A stretch of DNA of 64,000 bases from Collimonas sp. OK242 (GCF_900107095.1 NZ_FNOR01000008.1:113138-177137); one strand, 5' to 3'; counted from the first letter of the stretch, positions 1 to 9,313 are shown. Made by a program: numbers and translations. Notes: a model not told the origin generated them from the sequence alone.

Positions 1-137
1 GCCGCTACAGCTTTCTTAGCAACTGGCTTCTTAGCTGCTGCTGGTTTTGCTGCTGCTTTAGCTACTGGCTTCTTGGCCGGTGCTGCTTTCTTCACAGCGG
101 GTTTCTTCGCTGCGGGTTTCTTTGCTGCTGTTGCCAT
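1..137 (-). CDS. histone H1-like Lys/Ala/Pro-rich protein (partial, runs off window)
   Basis: Only the first 45 or so residues are in the window; the gene continues past base 1. They are almost entirely Ala, Lys, Pro and Val in repeated KKPA/KKPV blocks, as in bacterial histone H1-like DNA-binding proteins and in the basic tails of nucleoid-associated proteins. A clear ribosome binding site (AAGGAG on the minus strand, about 143-148) precedes the ATG at 135-137. A globular domain may lie beyond the edge, so I call only the basic tail. It starts like the SWIB-domain protein at 12514 (Met-Ala-Thr-Ala then KKPA repeats), so a second SWIB protein cannot be excluded. The role is inferred to be nucleoid binding. 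Confidence 0.7.
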   Translation of the reverse strand, partial: MATAAKKPAAKKPAVKKAAPAKKPVAKAAAKPAAAKKPVAKKAVA

Positions 138-386
138 TTTGTTTCTCCTTCACGTGATGGAAAAAATCAAGCTCCAAGTTGGAAACCCGACGAACCCATC
201 GCGATGGGAACGGCGGATTATTCATCGGCGCAATCAACTCTGCTTGCGCTAATGAATTCGGCACCAGCTGAACTGCTCCATCCCCTCATTGATGCAGCAC
301 TTCAGCCATAATCGGCTAAGGTCTTTTCCCCGTTTCCAGGACCGGAAAAAGAGTTTCGCGCCACCTGTCGGCTGCGATCCTTGGCC

Positions 387-413
387 AAAAAAACGCCAGC
401 GGCTATGCCGGCG
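387..413 (-). terminator. rho-independent terminator (distal of a tandem pair)
   Basis: On the minus strand an outer CGCC/GGCG stem and an inner GGC/GCC stem, with a three-base bulge, are followed directly by seven T residues. It lies about 230 bases downstream of the nrdB stop and upstream of the histone-like gene. Confidence 0.6.
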
Positions 414-448
414 TCGGAATTCTGTTACAAAAACGTTTAGTTTTTTCC

Positions 449-491
449 AAAGAAAACGCCGCCAAACCCGATTGAATCGGGGTAAGCGGCG
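449..491 (-). terminator. long hairpin with T-rich tail (proximal of a tandem pair)
   Basis: An outer CGCCGC/GCGGCG stem encloses an inner CCCGAT/ATCGGG stem, and on the minus strand it is followed by TTTTCTTT. It fits an intrinsic terminator for transcripts leaving nrdB, about 150 bases after its stop codon. It could instead be a structured RNA element. Confidence 0.6.
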
Positions 492-642
492 ACAACAGAT
501 AAGTACGTTTCTGTCTTTGGCTGTTCATTAAGTTTGGAAATCACCTTTCAGTTTGCAGACTTTTTTATAGTACTAAGCGCTGCAGGTCTCCAGCAAAACC
601 TCTTCCATCCACCTCGTTATTCTTGTCCGAGATCTGAAGCCT

Positions 643-1800
643 TTATTCCCAGTTCAGTGCACCGCCTGTTTGATATTCGATTACACGAGTCTCAAAAAAG
701 TTGCGTTCTTTTTTCAGATCGATCATCTCGCTCATCCAGGGGAAGGGATTTTCTTCCTGAGGGAACATTGGGTCCAGTCCGATTTGTTGCGCGCGGCGAT
801 TTGCGATGAACCGCAAATAACCTTTGAACATTGGCGCATTCAAACCGAGCACTCCACGCGGCATTGTATCCTCTGCGTAACGATATTCCAACTCTACTGC
901 GCTTAAAAACAACGCTTTAATCTCATCGCGGAATTCCGGCGTCCACAAATGCGGATTTTCCATCTTGATTGTGTTGATCAAATCGATCCCGAAATTACAG
1001 TGCATCGACTCATCGCGCAGGATGTATTGATACTGTTCCGCCGCACCCATCATCTTGTTTTGACGGCCCAGCGCAAGGATCTGCGTGAAGCCGACGTAGA
1101 AGAAAAGTCCTTCCATGATGCAGGCGAACACGATCAGCGAGCGCAACAATTTCTGATCGTTTTCAGTAGTGCCGGTCTTGAACTCAGGATCGGTCAGCGT
1201 ATTGATGAAGGGGATCAGGAATTCGTCTTTGTCGCGGATCGATTTGACTTCATGATAGGCGTTGAAGATTTCCGCCTCGTCCAGACCGAGCGATTCCACG
1301 ATGTATTGATAGGCGTGGGTATGGATCGCTTCTTCGAAAGCCTGGCGCAGCAAATACTGGCGGCATTCCGGCGCAGTGATATGGCGATACGTGCCAAGCA
1401 CGATATTGTTGGCGGCGAGCGAGTCGGCGGTGACGAAAAATCCCAGGTTGCGCTTGACCAGGCGGCGTTCATCGTCGGTCAGTCCGTTCGGATTCTTCCA
1501 CAGCTCGATATCGCGCTGCATATTGATTTCCTGCGGCATCCAGTGGTTGGCGCAGCCGGCCAGGTATTTGTCCCAGGCCCATTTGTACTTGAACGGGACC
1601 AGTTGATTGACGTCGGTATGGCCGTTGATGATGCGCTTGTCCGCAGCATTGACGCGGTGCGTCACATCGACTGCCGGTGCTGCTTGGAATGCAGTATCGG
1701 ACATTTGCGGACGTGCTGAAGGTGCAAATGCCGCTTGCGCCGGCATAGGCGGGGTACGAGGAGCGGGGGCCGAACTTTTTTCTTCATCCCAGGAGAGCAT
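643..1800 (-). CDS. nrdB: ribonucleoside-diphosphate reductase, beta subunit (class I)
   Basis: This is the small, radical-bearing subunit of aerobic ribonucleotide reductase, which with NrdA makes dNDPs from NDPs in the cytoplasm. The protein has 385 residues. The diiron/tyrosyl region is visible: Asp126 in FFVTADS, then Glu157, His160 and Tyr164 in EEAIHTHAY, the spacing of E. coli Glu115-His118-Tyr122. A second ExxH lies in RDESMH near residue 265. The first 45 residues are a Pro/Ala-rich extension absent from E. coli NrdB. The ATG has an AAGGA ribosome binding site seven bases upstream. It lies downstream of nrdA on the same strand, but 222 bases separate them, filled by a palindromic repeat element. 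Confidence 0.97.
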   Translation of the reverse strand: MLSWDEEKSSAPAPRTPPMPAQAAFAPSARPQMSDTAFQAAPAVDVTHRVNAADKRIINGHTDVNQLVPFKYKWAWDKYLAGCANHWMPQEINMQRDIELWKNPNGLTDDERRLVKRNLGFFVTADSLAANNIVLGTYRHITAPECRQYLLRQAFEEAIHTHAYQYIVESLGLDEAEIFNAYHEVKSIRDKDEFLIPFINTLTDPEFKTGTTENDQKLLRSLIVFACIMEGLFFYVGFTQILALGRQNKMMGAAEQYQYILRDESMHCNFGIDLINTIKMENPHLWTPEFRDEIKALFLSAVELEYRYAEDTMPRGVLGLNAPMFKGYLRFIANRRAQQIGLDPMFPQEENPFPWMSEMIDLKKERNFFETRVIEYQTGGALNWE

Positions 1801-1881
1801 GCTTTATTCCTTTATCTTTCATCTGGTGGGACCGGATAATTTGCCGCGCTACGCTGGCTCTATAACCAATCCCAACCATTT

Positions 1882-2005
1882 TTCTTTGCAATTTAACCGT
1901 TTTGTCTAGTCAGTTGAGGACAGAGGCGCACGGCTAGTGCTGCGCGGGAAGTGTAATTCGCCACGCTGCGGTGGCTCTTAAACACTCGCCGTGCGCCTCT
2001 GTCCC
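1882..2005. repeat. palindromic intergenic repeat, copy 1 (GGACAGAG family)
   Basis: The outer arms are a perfect 17-base inverted repeat, 1918-1934 against 1988-2004, beginning GGACAGAGGCGCACGGC. Inside lies a second hairpin, GCCAC/GTGGC, and GTGT/ACAC. The left flank (CAATTTAACCGTTTTGTC, then CTAGTCAGTTGAGG) is nearly the same as in the copy at 28111-28210. It looks like a REP/BIME-type element. It sits between nrdA and nrdB and would be transcribed with them. Confidence 0.75.
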
Positions 2006-2022
2006 CAAATAGCTAAACTGTT

Positions 2023-4947
2023 TTACTGGCAGGCTTCGCACTCTTCGAACCCGGGATCGCCAGGACGCATGGTGCATGCCGGTCCATCCAGTTCTTGTGG
2101 CGCGGCCGCAACAGGCGCAGCACCGTAAGTCGCTGCCGCACCGCCGCTGGCGCCGCCATCTACCGAAACCGCATTCAACGCGCCGGTTTTGGAGGTCGAT
2201 TTTTCTGTATGCGTTGCGCCTATGGTGCGCAGGTAGTAAGTGGTCTTGAGACCGCGCAACCATGCCAGCTTGTAGGTTTCGTCGAGCTTTTTACCCGATG
2301 CACCCGCCATATAGATATTCAACGATTGCGCCTGATCGATCCATTTCTGACGACGCGACGCCGCTTCCACCAGCCAGGACGGTTCAACTTCAAATGCGGT
2401 GGCGTAAATCTCGCGCAGATCTTGCGGAATGCGATCGATCTTGGCCAGGCTGCCGTCGAAGTACTTGAGGTCGGAGATCATCACTTCATCCCACAAACCA
2501 CGTGCTTTCAAGTCGCGCACCAGGTATGCATTGATTTCAGTGAATTCGCCGGACAGATTCGATTTCACGTACAGGTTCTGGTAAGTCGGTTCGATACAAG
2601 CCGATACGCCAATGATGTTGGAGATGGTGGCGGTCGGTGCAATCGCTACGCAATTCGAGTTGCGCATGCCGAATTCCTTGATGCGGGCACGCAACTCGGT
2701 CCAGTCCAGCGCTTCCGACATGTCGACTTCGAGGTAGCCGCCACGTTCTTCCGCCAACAGTTTCACAGAATCTTGCGGCAGGATGCCACGATCCCACAGG
2801 GAACCGCGATAGCTGCTGTAACGGCCGCGCTCTTCCGCCAGTTCGGTCGAAGCCCAATAAGCGTGATAGCAAACCGCTTCCATCGAATTATCGGCAAATT
2901 CAACCGCTGCTGTCGAGGCATAAGGTACGCGCATCATGTGCAGGCAATCCTGGAAACCCATGATACCGAGACCAACCGGACGATGCCGCAGATTGGAATC
3001 ACGCGCCTTCTTCACTGCATAATAGTTAATATCGATCACATTATCCAGCATGCGCATTGCAGTATTGATAGTTTTCTGCAATTTGACATGATCCAGCTTG
3101 CCGTCTTTCATGTGCGCCGGCAGGTTGACCGAACCCAGGTTACATACGGCGATCTCGGATTCGTTGGTGTTCAGCGTAATCTCGGTGCACAGGTTCGAGC
3201 TGTGAACCATGCCCACGTGCTGCTGCGGCGAACGGATGTTGCACGGATCCTTGAAGGTGATCCATGGATGGCCGGTTTCGAACAGCATCGACAGCATCTT
3301 GCGCCACAAATCGAGCGCCTGGATCTTCTTGAACAAGCGCAGTTCGCCACGGGCAGCCTTGGCTTCATAGCCGGTATAGGCTTCTTCGAAGGCCTTGCCG
3401 ACCTTGTCGTGCAGGTCCGGCGCATCGCTTGGCGAGAACAGGGTCCACTCGCCCTTTTCCATGACGCGCTTCATGAACAGGTCTGGAATCCAGTTAGCCG
3501 TGTTCATGTCGTGGGTGCGGCGGCGATCGTCGCCGGTGTTCTTGCGCAGGTCGAGGAATTCCTCGATATCCATGTGCCAGGTTTCCAGATAGGCGCATAC
3601 CGCGCCCTTGCGTTTGCCACCCTGGTTCACCGCCACAGCGGTATCGTTGACCACTTTCAGGAACGGCACCACGCCTTGCGACTTGCCGTTGGTGCCCTTG
3701 ATATGGGCGCCCAGCGAACGCACCGGTGTCCAGTCGTTACCCAGGCCGCCGGCATATTTGGCCAGCAAGGCGTTTTCCTTGATGGCTTCGTAGATACCGT
3801 CGAGATCGTCGGCAACCGTGGTCAGATAGCAAGACGACAGTTGCGAGCGCAGCGTGCCCGAATTGAACAGGGTCGGTGTCGAGCTCATGAAATCGAAGCT
3901 GGACAACAGGTTGTAAAACTCGATTGCGCGTGCTTCGCGGTTGACTTCATTCAGCGCCAGGCCCATCGCCACCCGCATGTAAAACGCTTGCGGCATTTCG
4001 ATGCGGATATCGCGGACGTGCAGGAAATAACGGTCGTATAAAGTTTGCAGGCCGAGGTAACCGAATTGCAGGTCGCGCTCCGGCTTCAGTGCTTCGCCCA
4101 GTACTTTCAGGTCGAACTGCGCCAGCTTGCTATCGAGCAGATCGGCTTCAATGCCCTTTTTGATAAATTTCGGGAAATATTCGAGATATTCCGCCGGCGC
4201 ATCAGCTTGCGCCACTTCCTTGCCGAATACTTCCTTACGGATCGTGTGCATCAGCAGACGCGCGGTGACCGTGCTGTAGGCAGGGTCTTTTTCCATCAGC
4301 GCGCGGGCTGCCAGAATCGCCGATTTGTGCAGTTCTTCGACCGGCACGCCGTCGTACAGGTTCTTGACGGTCTCGGCCAGGATGGCTTCAGCGTCGACAT
4401 GCTTTTCCAGACCGATACAGGCAGCGGTAATCAGGTCACGCACCTGGCTCATGTCCAACACGCGGCGTTGGCCGTCTTCGGTCACGAACAATTCGGTGCC
4501 GGCTACGGTTGACTTGGCGCCGGTCTGTTGTTGCGAACGCTCTTCCATGCGCTTGGCGCGATACAGCACGTAGGCACGTGCCACGTCATGCTCGCCGGAG
4601 CGCATCAGGGACAGTTCAACCTGGTCCTGGATGTCTTCGATATGGAAAGTGCCGCCATTCGGCTGCCGGCGCACCAAGGCGGCGACGACGTTGGAAGTCA
4701 ATTGCTCGACCAGTTCGCGTACCCGTGCCGATGCAGCACCCTGGCCGCCATTGACTGCGAGGAACGCCTTGGTGACAGCGATCGAGATCTTGGACGGTTC
4801 AAAACCGACCACGGCGCCGTTGCGGCGGATGATGCGGTAATCGCCGAAACTGCTGGAAACCTTGACGGGAGAGCCGCTACCGGTTGATGGCGGAACACCA
4901 GCGACGTCGGCTGATGATTTAACGGAAATTTCTTGAGTAGATTGCAC
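2023..4947 (-). CDS. nrdA: ribonucleoside-diphosphate reductase, alpha subunit (class I)
   Basis: This is the catalytic large subunit of ribonucleotide reductase, 974 residues, well above the 761 of E. coli NrdA, as in other long bacterial NrdA proteins. An ATP-cone regulatory domain occupies roughly residues 35-130. The active-site NLCTEI segment (Asn, Cys, Glu) and the FNSGTLRSQLSSCYL segment with its redox cysteine are present. The C-terminal swinging arm ends in CEACQ, the CxxC pair that accepts electrons from thioredoxin or glutaredoxin. The start is GTG (4945-4947), chosen because GGGAGG lies five bases upstream; no ATG is better placed. A candidate NrdR box lies 325 bases upstream. nrdB follows after the repeat element. 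Confidence 0.97.
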   Translation of the reverse strand: MQSTQEISVKSSADVAGVPPSTGSGSPVKVSSSFGDYRIIRRNGAVVGFEPSKISIAVTKAFLAVNGGQGAASARVRELVEQLTSNVVAALVRRQPNGGTFHIEDIQDQVELSLMRSGEHDVARAYVLYRAKRMEERSQQQTGAKSTVAGTELFVTEDGQRRVLDMSQVRDLITAACIGLEKHVDAEAILAETVKNLYDGVPVEELHKSAILAARALMEKDPAYSTVTARLLMHTIRKEVFGKEVAQADAPAEYLEYFPKFIKKGIEADLLDSKLAQFDLKVLGEALKPERDLQFGYLGLQTLYDRYFLHVRDIRIEMPQAFYMRVAMGLALNEVNREARAIEFYNLLSSFDFMSSTPTLFNSGTLRSQLSSCYLTTVADDLDGIYEAIKENALLAKYAGGLGNDWTPVRSLGAHIKGTNGKSQGVVPFLKVVNDTAVAVNQGGKRKGAVCAYLETWHMDIEEFLDLRKNTGDDRRRTHDMNTANWIPDLFMKRVMEKGEWTLFSPSDAPDLHDKVGKAFEEAYTGYEAKAARGELRLFKKIQALDLWRKMLSMLFETGHPWITFKDPCNIRSPQQHVGMVHSSNLCTEITLNTNESEIAVCNLGSVNLPAHMKDGKLDHVKLQKTINTAMRMLDNVIDINYYAVKKARDSNLRHRPVGLGIMGFQDCLHMMRVPYASTAAVEFADNSMEAVCYHAYWASTELAEERGRYSSYRGSLWDRGILPQDSVKLLAEERGGYLEVDMSEALDWTELRARIKEFGMRNSNCVAIAPTATISNIIGVSACIEPTYQNLYVKSNLSGEFTEINAYLVRDLKARGLWDEVMISDLKYFDGSLAKIDRIPQDLREIYATAFEVEPSWLVEAASRRQKWIDQAQSLNIYMAGASGKKLDETYKLAWLRGLKTTYYLRTIGATHTEKSTSKTGALNAVSVDGGASGGAAATYGAAPVAAAPQELDGPACTMRPGDPGFEECEACQ

Positions 4948-5376
4948 TGAGCCTCCCGAGACTGTGAAAACAGGCGAAACAATTACGCCTGCTGTTATTA
5001 ATTAGAACCTTGGAACCATTGATGGTTCAGATACCGCGATTGCCACATCAGTCATTGCTTCATCGACTGCTTATCAGCAGGCGTTCATGACGGATGCCCG
5101 AATTCAGATAAAAAGAGAAAAAACAGCGATGTTAAATAATGGAACTACAACAAACCCAGAGGCCGCTTAGCAGCCTGTCCGACACCTGCATTTATACTGA
5201 CATGAGTACAAAAACAAAACACCACACGGTGGACAGACCATGCAAAACAAGCCACGGACGAGATACGAAAAACACTACATATAGGTTTCTGGATTTGATT
5301 TTTACTAATTGTAGTACCTAGGACGCGCCGATGCAATCCAAAAATAGGATCTTTTTTATACGCAAAAAGAGACTAT
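4948..5376. other. nrdA upstream region (429 bases, no gene)
   Basis: AT-rich leader and promoter region between ampD and nrdA, both on the minus strand. It holds a candidate NrdR box (5272-5287), a TATAAA -10-like hexamer on the minus strand (5191-5196) and the nrdA ribosome binding site. The short open frames here have no coding character. Confidence 0.6.
5272..5287 (-). promoter_or_regulatory. candidate NrdR box upstream of nrdA
   Basis: Read on the minus strand the site is AACCTATATGTAGTGT, which matches 13 of 16 positions of the NrdR consensus ACACWATATATWGTGT (consensus from general knowledge). NrdR represses nrd operons when dATP is high and normally binds two boxes about three helical turns apart. 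A second, poor match (9 of 16) begins near 5302, about 30 bases away. Confidence 0.5.
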
Positions 5377-6018
5377 TTAATTGACTTTTTTGTCTGTGGC
5401 AGGAAAGCGCAAAGGCAATTTACCGGAGGCTTGCGGCATATGCCCGGCTAAGGCTTGCTGGTATTGGGTCCAGTCAAAAAACGGACCTGGATCGGTCTTT
5501 CTGCCGGGTGCGATATGTTCGTGCCCGGCCACCGCGGCGAGAGGGTAACGCAACTGCAAGGCATGGGTCAATGCAGCCAGCGCTCGATATTGCAATGCCG
5601 GAAACTGATCGAAATCGCTGCCTTCCAGCTCGATCCCGATTGAAAAATCATTGCAGCGCTCACGGCCTTCGAAACTCGATGCACCCGCATGCCAGGCACG
5701 CTCATTGGCAGAGACGAACTGGACCACGCCGCCGTCGCGCAGTATCAGGAAATGGGAAGAAACCCTGAGCGGGCGCAACTGCTCGAAATAAGGATGGGCG
5801 TCATAATCGAGGCGATTGCCGAACAGGTCGGCAATATAATGGCCGCCAAACTGCCCCGGCGGCAGGCTGATGTTATGAATCACCAGCAAATCCGCCACGC
5901 AGCCATCGGGCCGGGCGTCACGGTTGGGCGACGACTGGCGCACCACCTCCTCGGGACGACACCAGCCGTCCGCACCGATTGAAAAACATGGGGGAAGCGA
6001 TGTCTGCTGCTCCATCAT
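5377..6018 (-). CDS. ampD: 1,6-anhydro-N-acetylmuramyl-L-alanine amidase
   Basis: Cytoplasmic zinc amidase of peptidoglycan recycling, 213 residues. It cleaves the lactyl-amide bond of anhydromuropeptides. The N-terminus resembles AmpD (GWCRP, then SPNRDARPDG and LLVIHNISLPPGQFGG, whose His is the first zinc ligand). HAGASSFEGRERCNDFSIGIELEG and the late GHEHIAPGRKTDPGPFF segment supply the other ligands and the substrate groove. There is no signal peptide, so it is the cytoplasmic type and not AmiD. Two ATG codons in tandem begin the gene; the first is used here. It follows pilR by 37 bases and may be co-transcribed with it. In enterobacteria and Pseudomonas loss of AmpD derepresses AmpC beta-lactamase; nothing here shows whether that applies. 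Confidence 0.95.
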   Translation of the reverse strand: MMEQQTSLPPCFSIGADGWCRPEEVVRQSSPNRDARPDGCVADLLVIHNISLPPGQFGGHYIADLFGNRLDYDAHPYFEQLRPLRVSSHFLILRDGGVVQFVSANERAWHAGASSFEGRERCNDFSIGIELEGSDFDQFPALQYRALAALTHALQLRYPLAAVAGHEHIAPGRKTDPGPFFDWTQYQQALAGHMPQASGKLPLRFPATDKKVN

Positions 6019-6055
6019 TGTTACCTGGCCTTAATTCAAGTCTTCATCTTGCTCA

Positions 6056-7546
6056 TTAATCCTGCTCATGAATCGACAAACGCTGCATCCGGTAGCGCAG
6101 CTGGCGAAAGCTGATGCCCAGCAAATCGGCTGCCTTGGTGCGATTGAAATGCGTACGCGTCAGCGCTTGCCGAATCACGTCGCGTTCGATGTCGTCAAGA
6201 TAGTCCGGCAGCGATGGCGGCAGTTCGGCGCCGTTGAATTGTGCCGTAACGGCAGCCACGCCAGCCGCAACCGGGTCCAGATTCGTCGCCATGGCAGCGC
6301 CGACCGGCCCGGCTTCGTAGTAATGATCGCCGGGCTCCGGTGTCTCTGCTGCTTCTGCGGGCCGCCCTTGGCTGCCTCCCTTCAAACCCAGATCCGCCAC
6401 CTCGATCACGCCGTCGTTGGCAAACGCCAACGCGCGCTCCAGGATATTTTCCAATTCGCGCACATTTCCCGGAAACGCATAGGCACGCAGCGCCGACAAG
6501 GCGGCCGGCGCCAATGTCACCTGCTCCGCCTGCGGGGTAAACGCCGACAAGCGTCCCAAGATCGCAGCGACCAGCAGACCGATGTCATCCAGCCGCTCTC
6601 GCAGCGGCGGCAGTTTTAATTCAATGACATTCAAACGATAGTACAAATCCTGGCGAAATCTACCTGATTCGACGCACTCGGCCAGATTCTGATGGGTGGC
6701 GCTGATCAGACGGACGTCCACCGCCTCCTCCACCGTGGCCCCGACCTTGCGCACCCGCCGCTCCTGGATCGCGCGCAGCAGCTTGACTTGCATCGCCAGC
6801 GGCAGGTCGGCGACCTCGTCCAATAACAAGGTGCCGCCATTGGCGGCTTGAAAAAATCCGTCGCGGTCATCGGCAGCGCCGGTAAATGCGCCTTTGCGGT
6901 AGCCGAAGAACTCCGCTTCCATCAAAGCTTCCGGGATTGCGCCGCAATTGACGGCGACGAAGGGTTTGTCGGCACGCGGGCTGAGCGCATGGATGTCCCT
7001 TGCCGCCAACTCCTTGCCGCTGCCGGATTCGCCGGTAATCGCCACCGGCGCCATGCTGCGCGCCAGACGCACGATCTGCGTGCGCAACTCTTGCATAGCG
7101 GCAGATTGGCCGATCAGGCGCAACGCAGAATTCGAGCGGAGTTTGGCATCCGCTGCCGGGCGCAGGTTTTCGGCCGGCTTACCGACACGCAATGCCGATT
7201 GCACCATCAAGCGCAGCTGATCGAGCGCCACCGGTTTCGACAAATAATCGAAAGCGCCTGCCTTCAACGCCATGACAGCATTGTCGGCACTGCCGTAGGC
7301 GGTAATCACGGCGATCGGTATGACCTTTTCGCCGTTGGTGACTTCGCGCACCAGTTCGATCCCCAGTCCGTCCGGCAGACGCATATCGGTCAAGATCAAG
7401 GCATAGTCATTTTGCGCCAAATGGCTGCGCGCCGCAGACAAGTTTTCCGCGCTATCAACATCCAGCCCCATTTTTACCAATGCTATTTCCAGCAGTTCGC
7501 GCAGGTGCGCTTCGTCATCGACAACCAGAATACGGGGTGAAGTCAT
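6056..7546 (-). CDS. pilR: NtrC-family sigma-54 response regulator, PilR type
   Basis: A 496-residue regulator with three domains: receiver (about 1-120, acceptor Asp54 in LILTDMRLPD), AAA+ sigma-54 activation domain (about 145-380, Walker A GESGSGKE and the sigma-54 contact loop GAFTGA), and a Fis-type helix-turn-helix at the C-terminus (TKAADLLGISFRQLRYRMQRL). It is the partner of the kinase encoded 24 bases upstream. In Pseudomonas and many betaproteobacteria PilS-PilR controls pilA from a sigma-54 promoter. pilA is not in this window, but pilBCD are at 45-49 kb. The name rests on the paired kinase and neighbourhood (ampD, ffh side), as NtrC-like proteins are hard to separate by sequence alone. 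Confidence 0.9.
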   Translation of the reverse strand: MTSPRILVVDDEAHLRELLEIALVKMGLDVDSAENLSAARSHLAQNDYALILTDMRLPDGLGIELVREVTNGEKVIPIAVITAYGSADNAVMALKAGAFDYLSKPVALDQLRLMVQSALRVGKPAENLRPAADAKLRSNSALRLIGQSAAMQELRTQIVRLARSMAPVAITGESGSGKELAARDIHALSPRADKPFVAVNCGAIPEALMEAEFFGYRKGAFTGAADDRDGFFQAANGGTLLLDEVADLPLAMQVKLLRAIQERRVRKVGATVEEAVDVRLISATHQNLAECVESGRFRQDLYYRLNVIELKLPPLRERLDDIGLLVAAILGRLSAFTPQAEQVTLAPAALSALRAYAFPGNVRELENILERALAFANDGVIEVADLGLKGGSQGRPAEAAETPEPGDHYYEAGPVGAAMATNLDPVAAGVAAVTAQFNGAELPPSLPDYLDDIERDVIRQALTRTHFNRTKAADLLGISFRQLRYRMQRLSIHEQD

Positions 7547-7570
7547 GGCATTCGTCTTTTTCAGTCAAAT

Positions 7571-9313
7571 CTAATCGGCAAGAGACACCGGGTCATGGGC
7601 AGCAAACGCAATAACAAAACGACCACTTACGTGGCTGGAATTCTGTCCTTGAACATCATGCCGGTATTCATAATCGAGCAGCGCGCCGTTATTCAAACAC
7701 AACTCGCGCGCTAAAAACAAGCCTAATCCGGTGCCTTTGCTGGAGGTGGTATAGAACGGCTCGAACAGATGCGCCCGGACCGCTGGGGAAATCGGTTCGC
7801 CATCGTCCTGCACATGCAACTCCAGCCGTTCCGCCACGCTGGACATGACGTGCAAGCGCATCGCGCCCGGCCGGCCACTGGCGTAACGTACCGCGTTCGA
7901 CAACAGATTTGTCACTACTTCACGCAGATGCAAGGGATCAAACCAGACGCTCTGCAGATCTGCTGCATCGATCTGCAAGGCAATCGCAGCCGGCGCCACT
8001 GCATGGGTTTGCCTGAAATCCCTGACGATATCGTGCAACAAAGGCGCCAGCAGAATCGGTTCCAGCTGCCGTTGCGCCTTGCGCGACAGTTTCAGGATAT
8101 CCTCAATCATGCGATTCAGGCGCGCAACATTGTCGTCGATAATCGTCAGCAGGCGCATCTCTGCCGCATCGGTCGCCTCTTCCGCCAGCAAGGTCGCGGC
8201 ATACGAAATCGATGCCAGCGGATTGCGCACCTCATGCGCGATGCTGGCGGTCAGACGCCCCATGGCTGCCAGTTTCAGTTGCTGAGCCTGGTTTTCAATT
8301 TCGCTGACATCCTGCAAAAAGATGACTGCGCGGTACTCGCTCAGTTCGCGCATCCTGACGGCGGCAAAGCGCACTTTCAAATGCGCCGCCAGCTCGCGCC
8401 GTCCGCTCCAGCCGACAGCCGCCTCCTGGCCTTGAGCAAGATCGTCGGTATGTTTAATGGTGACGAAAACCGCCTCCCCCACGGTCGGGGAAACCGTGCG
8501 CGGCAGGTCGCTTACCTGTGATTCCCAGGCAAACAAGGCATCGGTGATTGGCGCCAGCGCCGCATAATCGCTCAATTTGTGCTGCTGCTCTTCATCAGAC
8601 AGGGACAAACCCAGCATGCGCTCTGCCGCCGGATTTGCCATGATCAAAGTGCCAACCGGATCGACCACCAGCAAGCCATCGCCCATATCCTTGATCGCAA
8701 TGCGGTTAATGTCCATTTGCACCCGCAAATCCCTGCCGCGCTGGGTCGCCAGTTCCTCTTGCTTGATCAGTTTGTTAGCCAGACGGTTAATCACCAGCAC
8801 GGCAAAAAAGAAGGCGCCGCCGTACAAGCCGGCTTGCAGGGTGGAGGCATCCGGTGCCGACTGCAGAATCTGGTAACCGCTTTCCCCGAGCAATACCATG
8901 GTCGCAATTGAAACAAACAACAGCGCCAACAGCAGCGGCGCCAGGATCGCTGCGCCAGCCAGAGGGAACAGGTACAGGATCGCCAGGCCGCCCTTGGCGC
9001 CGCCGGCTCCTATATACAAGATCGACACCGCGATCATGTCCACCGTGATCGGCAACACGATCTGCGCCATGTAATGGCGATGGTGATATGCGGTAATGGC
9101 CGTGAAGACGCCGGCGCACAGCAGGTAGACGCTGCAAGTTTGCGGATTCGTAAATAGCTGCGAAAACCAGGTTTCGTTTTTGCTCTGGGTGCTGAGATAG
9201 GCCAGCATGACCATCGCAACCACGATGCGCGTCACGTTGAAGGTTTGCAGCGTGCGCCAGAACGTGTCCGGCTTGTCGTTCGGCGGGGTGAAAGTGAGGC
9301 TGGGACTCGTCAT
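7571..9313 (-). CDS. pilS: sensor histidine kinase, PilS type
   Basis: Membrane histidine kinase of about 580 residues. Six or so hydrophobic segments fill residues 20-190, followed by a PAS-like region around 200-330, the dimerisation/phospho-acceptor box IAHEVRNPLASISY, and an HATPase domain ending with the G-box GTGLGLFLARELCLNNGA. I prefer the ATG at 9311-9313 because AGGAG lies eight bases before it; the ATG two codons earlier (9317-9319) would leave only two bases of spacing. It forms a two-gene unit with the sigma-54 activator downstream. The known PilS of Pseudomonas senses PilA in the membrane; whether this one does is inference. Confidence 0.9.
   Translation of the reverse strand: MTSPSLTFTPPNDKPDTFWRTLQTFNVTRIVVAMVMLAYLSTQSKNETWFSQLFTNPQTCSVYLLCAGVFTAITAYHHRHYMAQIVLPITVDMIAVSILYIGAGGAKGGLAILYLFPLAGAAILAPLLLALLFVSIATMVLLGESGYQILQSAPDASTLQAGLYGGAFFFAVLVINRLANKLIKQEELATQRGRDLRVQMDINRIAIKDMGDGLLVVDPVGTLIMANPAAERMLGLSLSDEEQQHKLSDYAALAPITDALFAWESQVSDLPRTVSPTVGEAVFVTIKHTDDLAQGQEAAVGWSGRRELAAHLKVRFAAVRMRELSEYRAVIFLQDVSEIENQAQQLKLAAMGRLTASIAHEVRNPLASISYAATLLAEEATDAAEMRLLTIIDDNVARLNRMIEDILKLSRKAQRQLEPILLAPLLHDIVRDFRQTHAVAPAAIALQIDAADLQSVWFDPLHLREVVTNLLSNAVRYASGRPGAMRLHVMSSVAERLELHVQDDGEPISPAVRAHLFEPFYTTSSKGTGLGLFLARELCLNNGALLDYEYRHDVQGQNSSHVSGRFVIAFAAHDPVSLAD

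Larger units (their letters stand above)
138..642. other. gene-free stretch between the histone-like gene and nrdB
   Basis: This 505-base stretch has no convincing gene; the short open frames lack ribosome binding sites and family resemblance. It holds two terminator-like hairpins on the minus strand (387-413 and 449-491, listed separately). The bases from about 138 to 380 must carry the promoter and leader of the histone-like gene. I see no strong -35/-10 pair there. Confidence 0.6.

Noticed and set aside
289-531. Short open frame of 80 codons upstream of the histone-like gene
   Set aside because: It overlaps two hairpins on the other strand, has no ribosome binding site, and its composition (basic, low complexity) fits random reading of stem sequences.
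2095-4041. A 648-codon open frame on the plus strand opposite nrdA
   Set aside because: Antisense to NrdA; no ribosome binding site or family resemblance.
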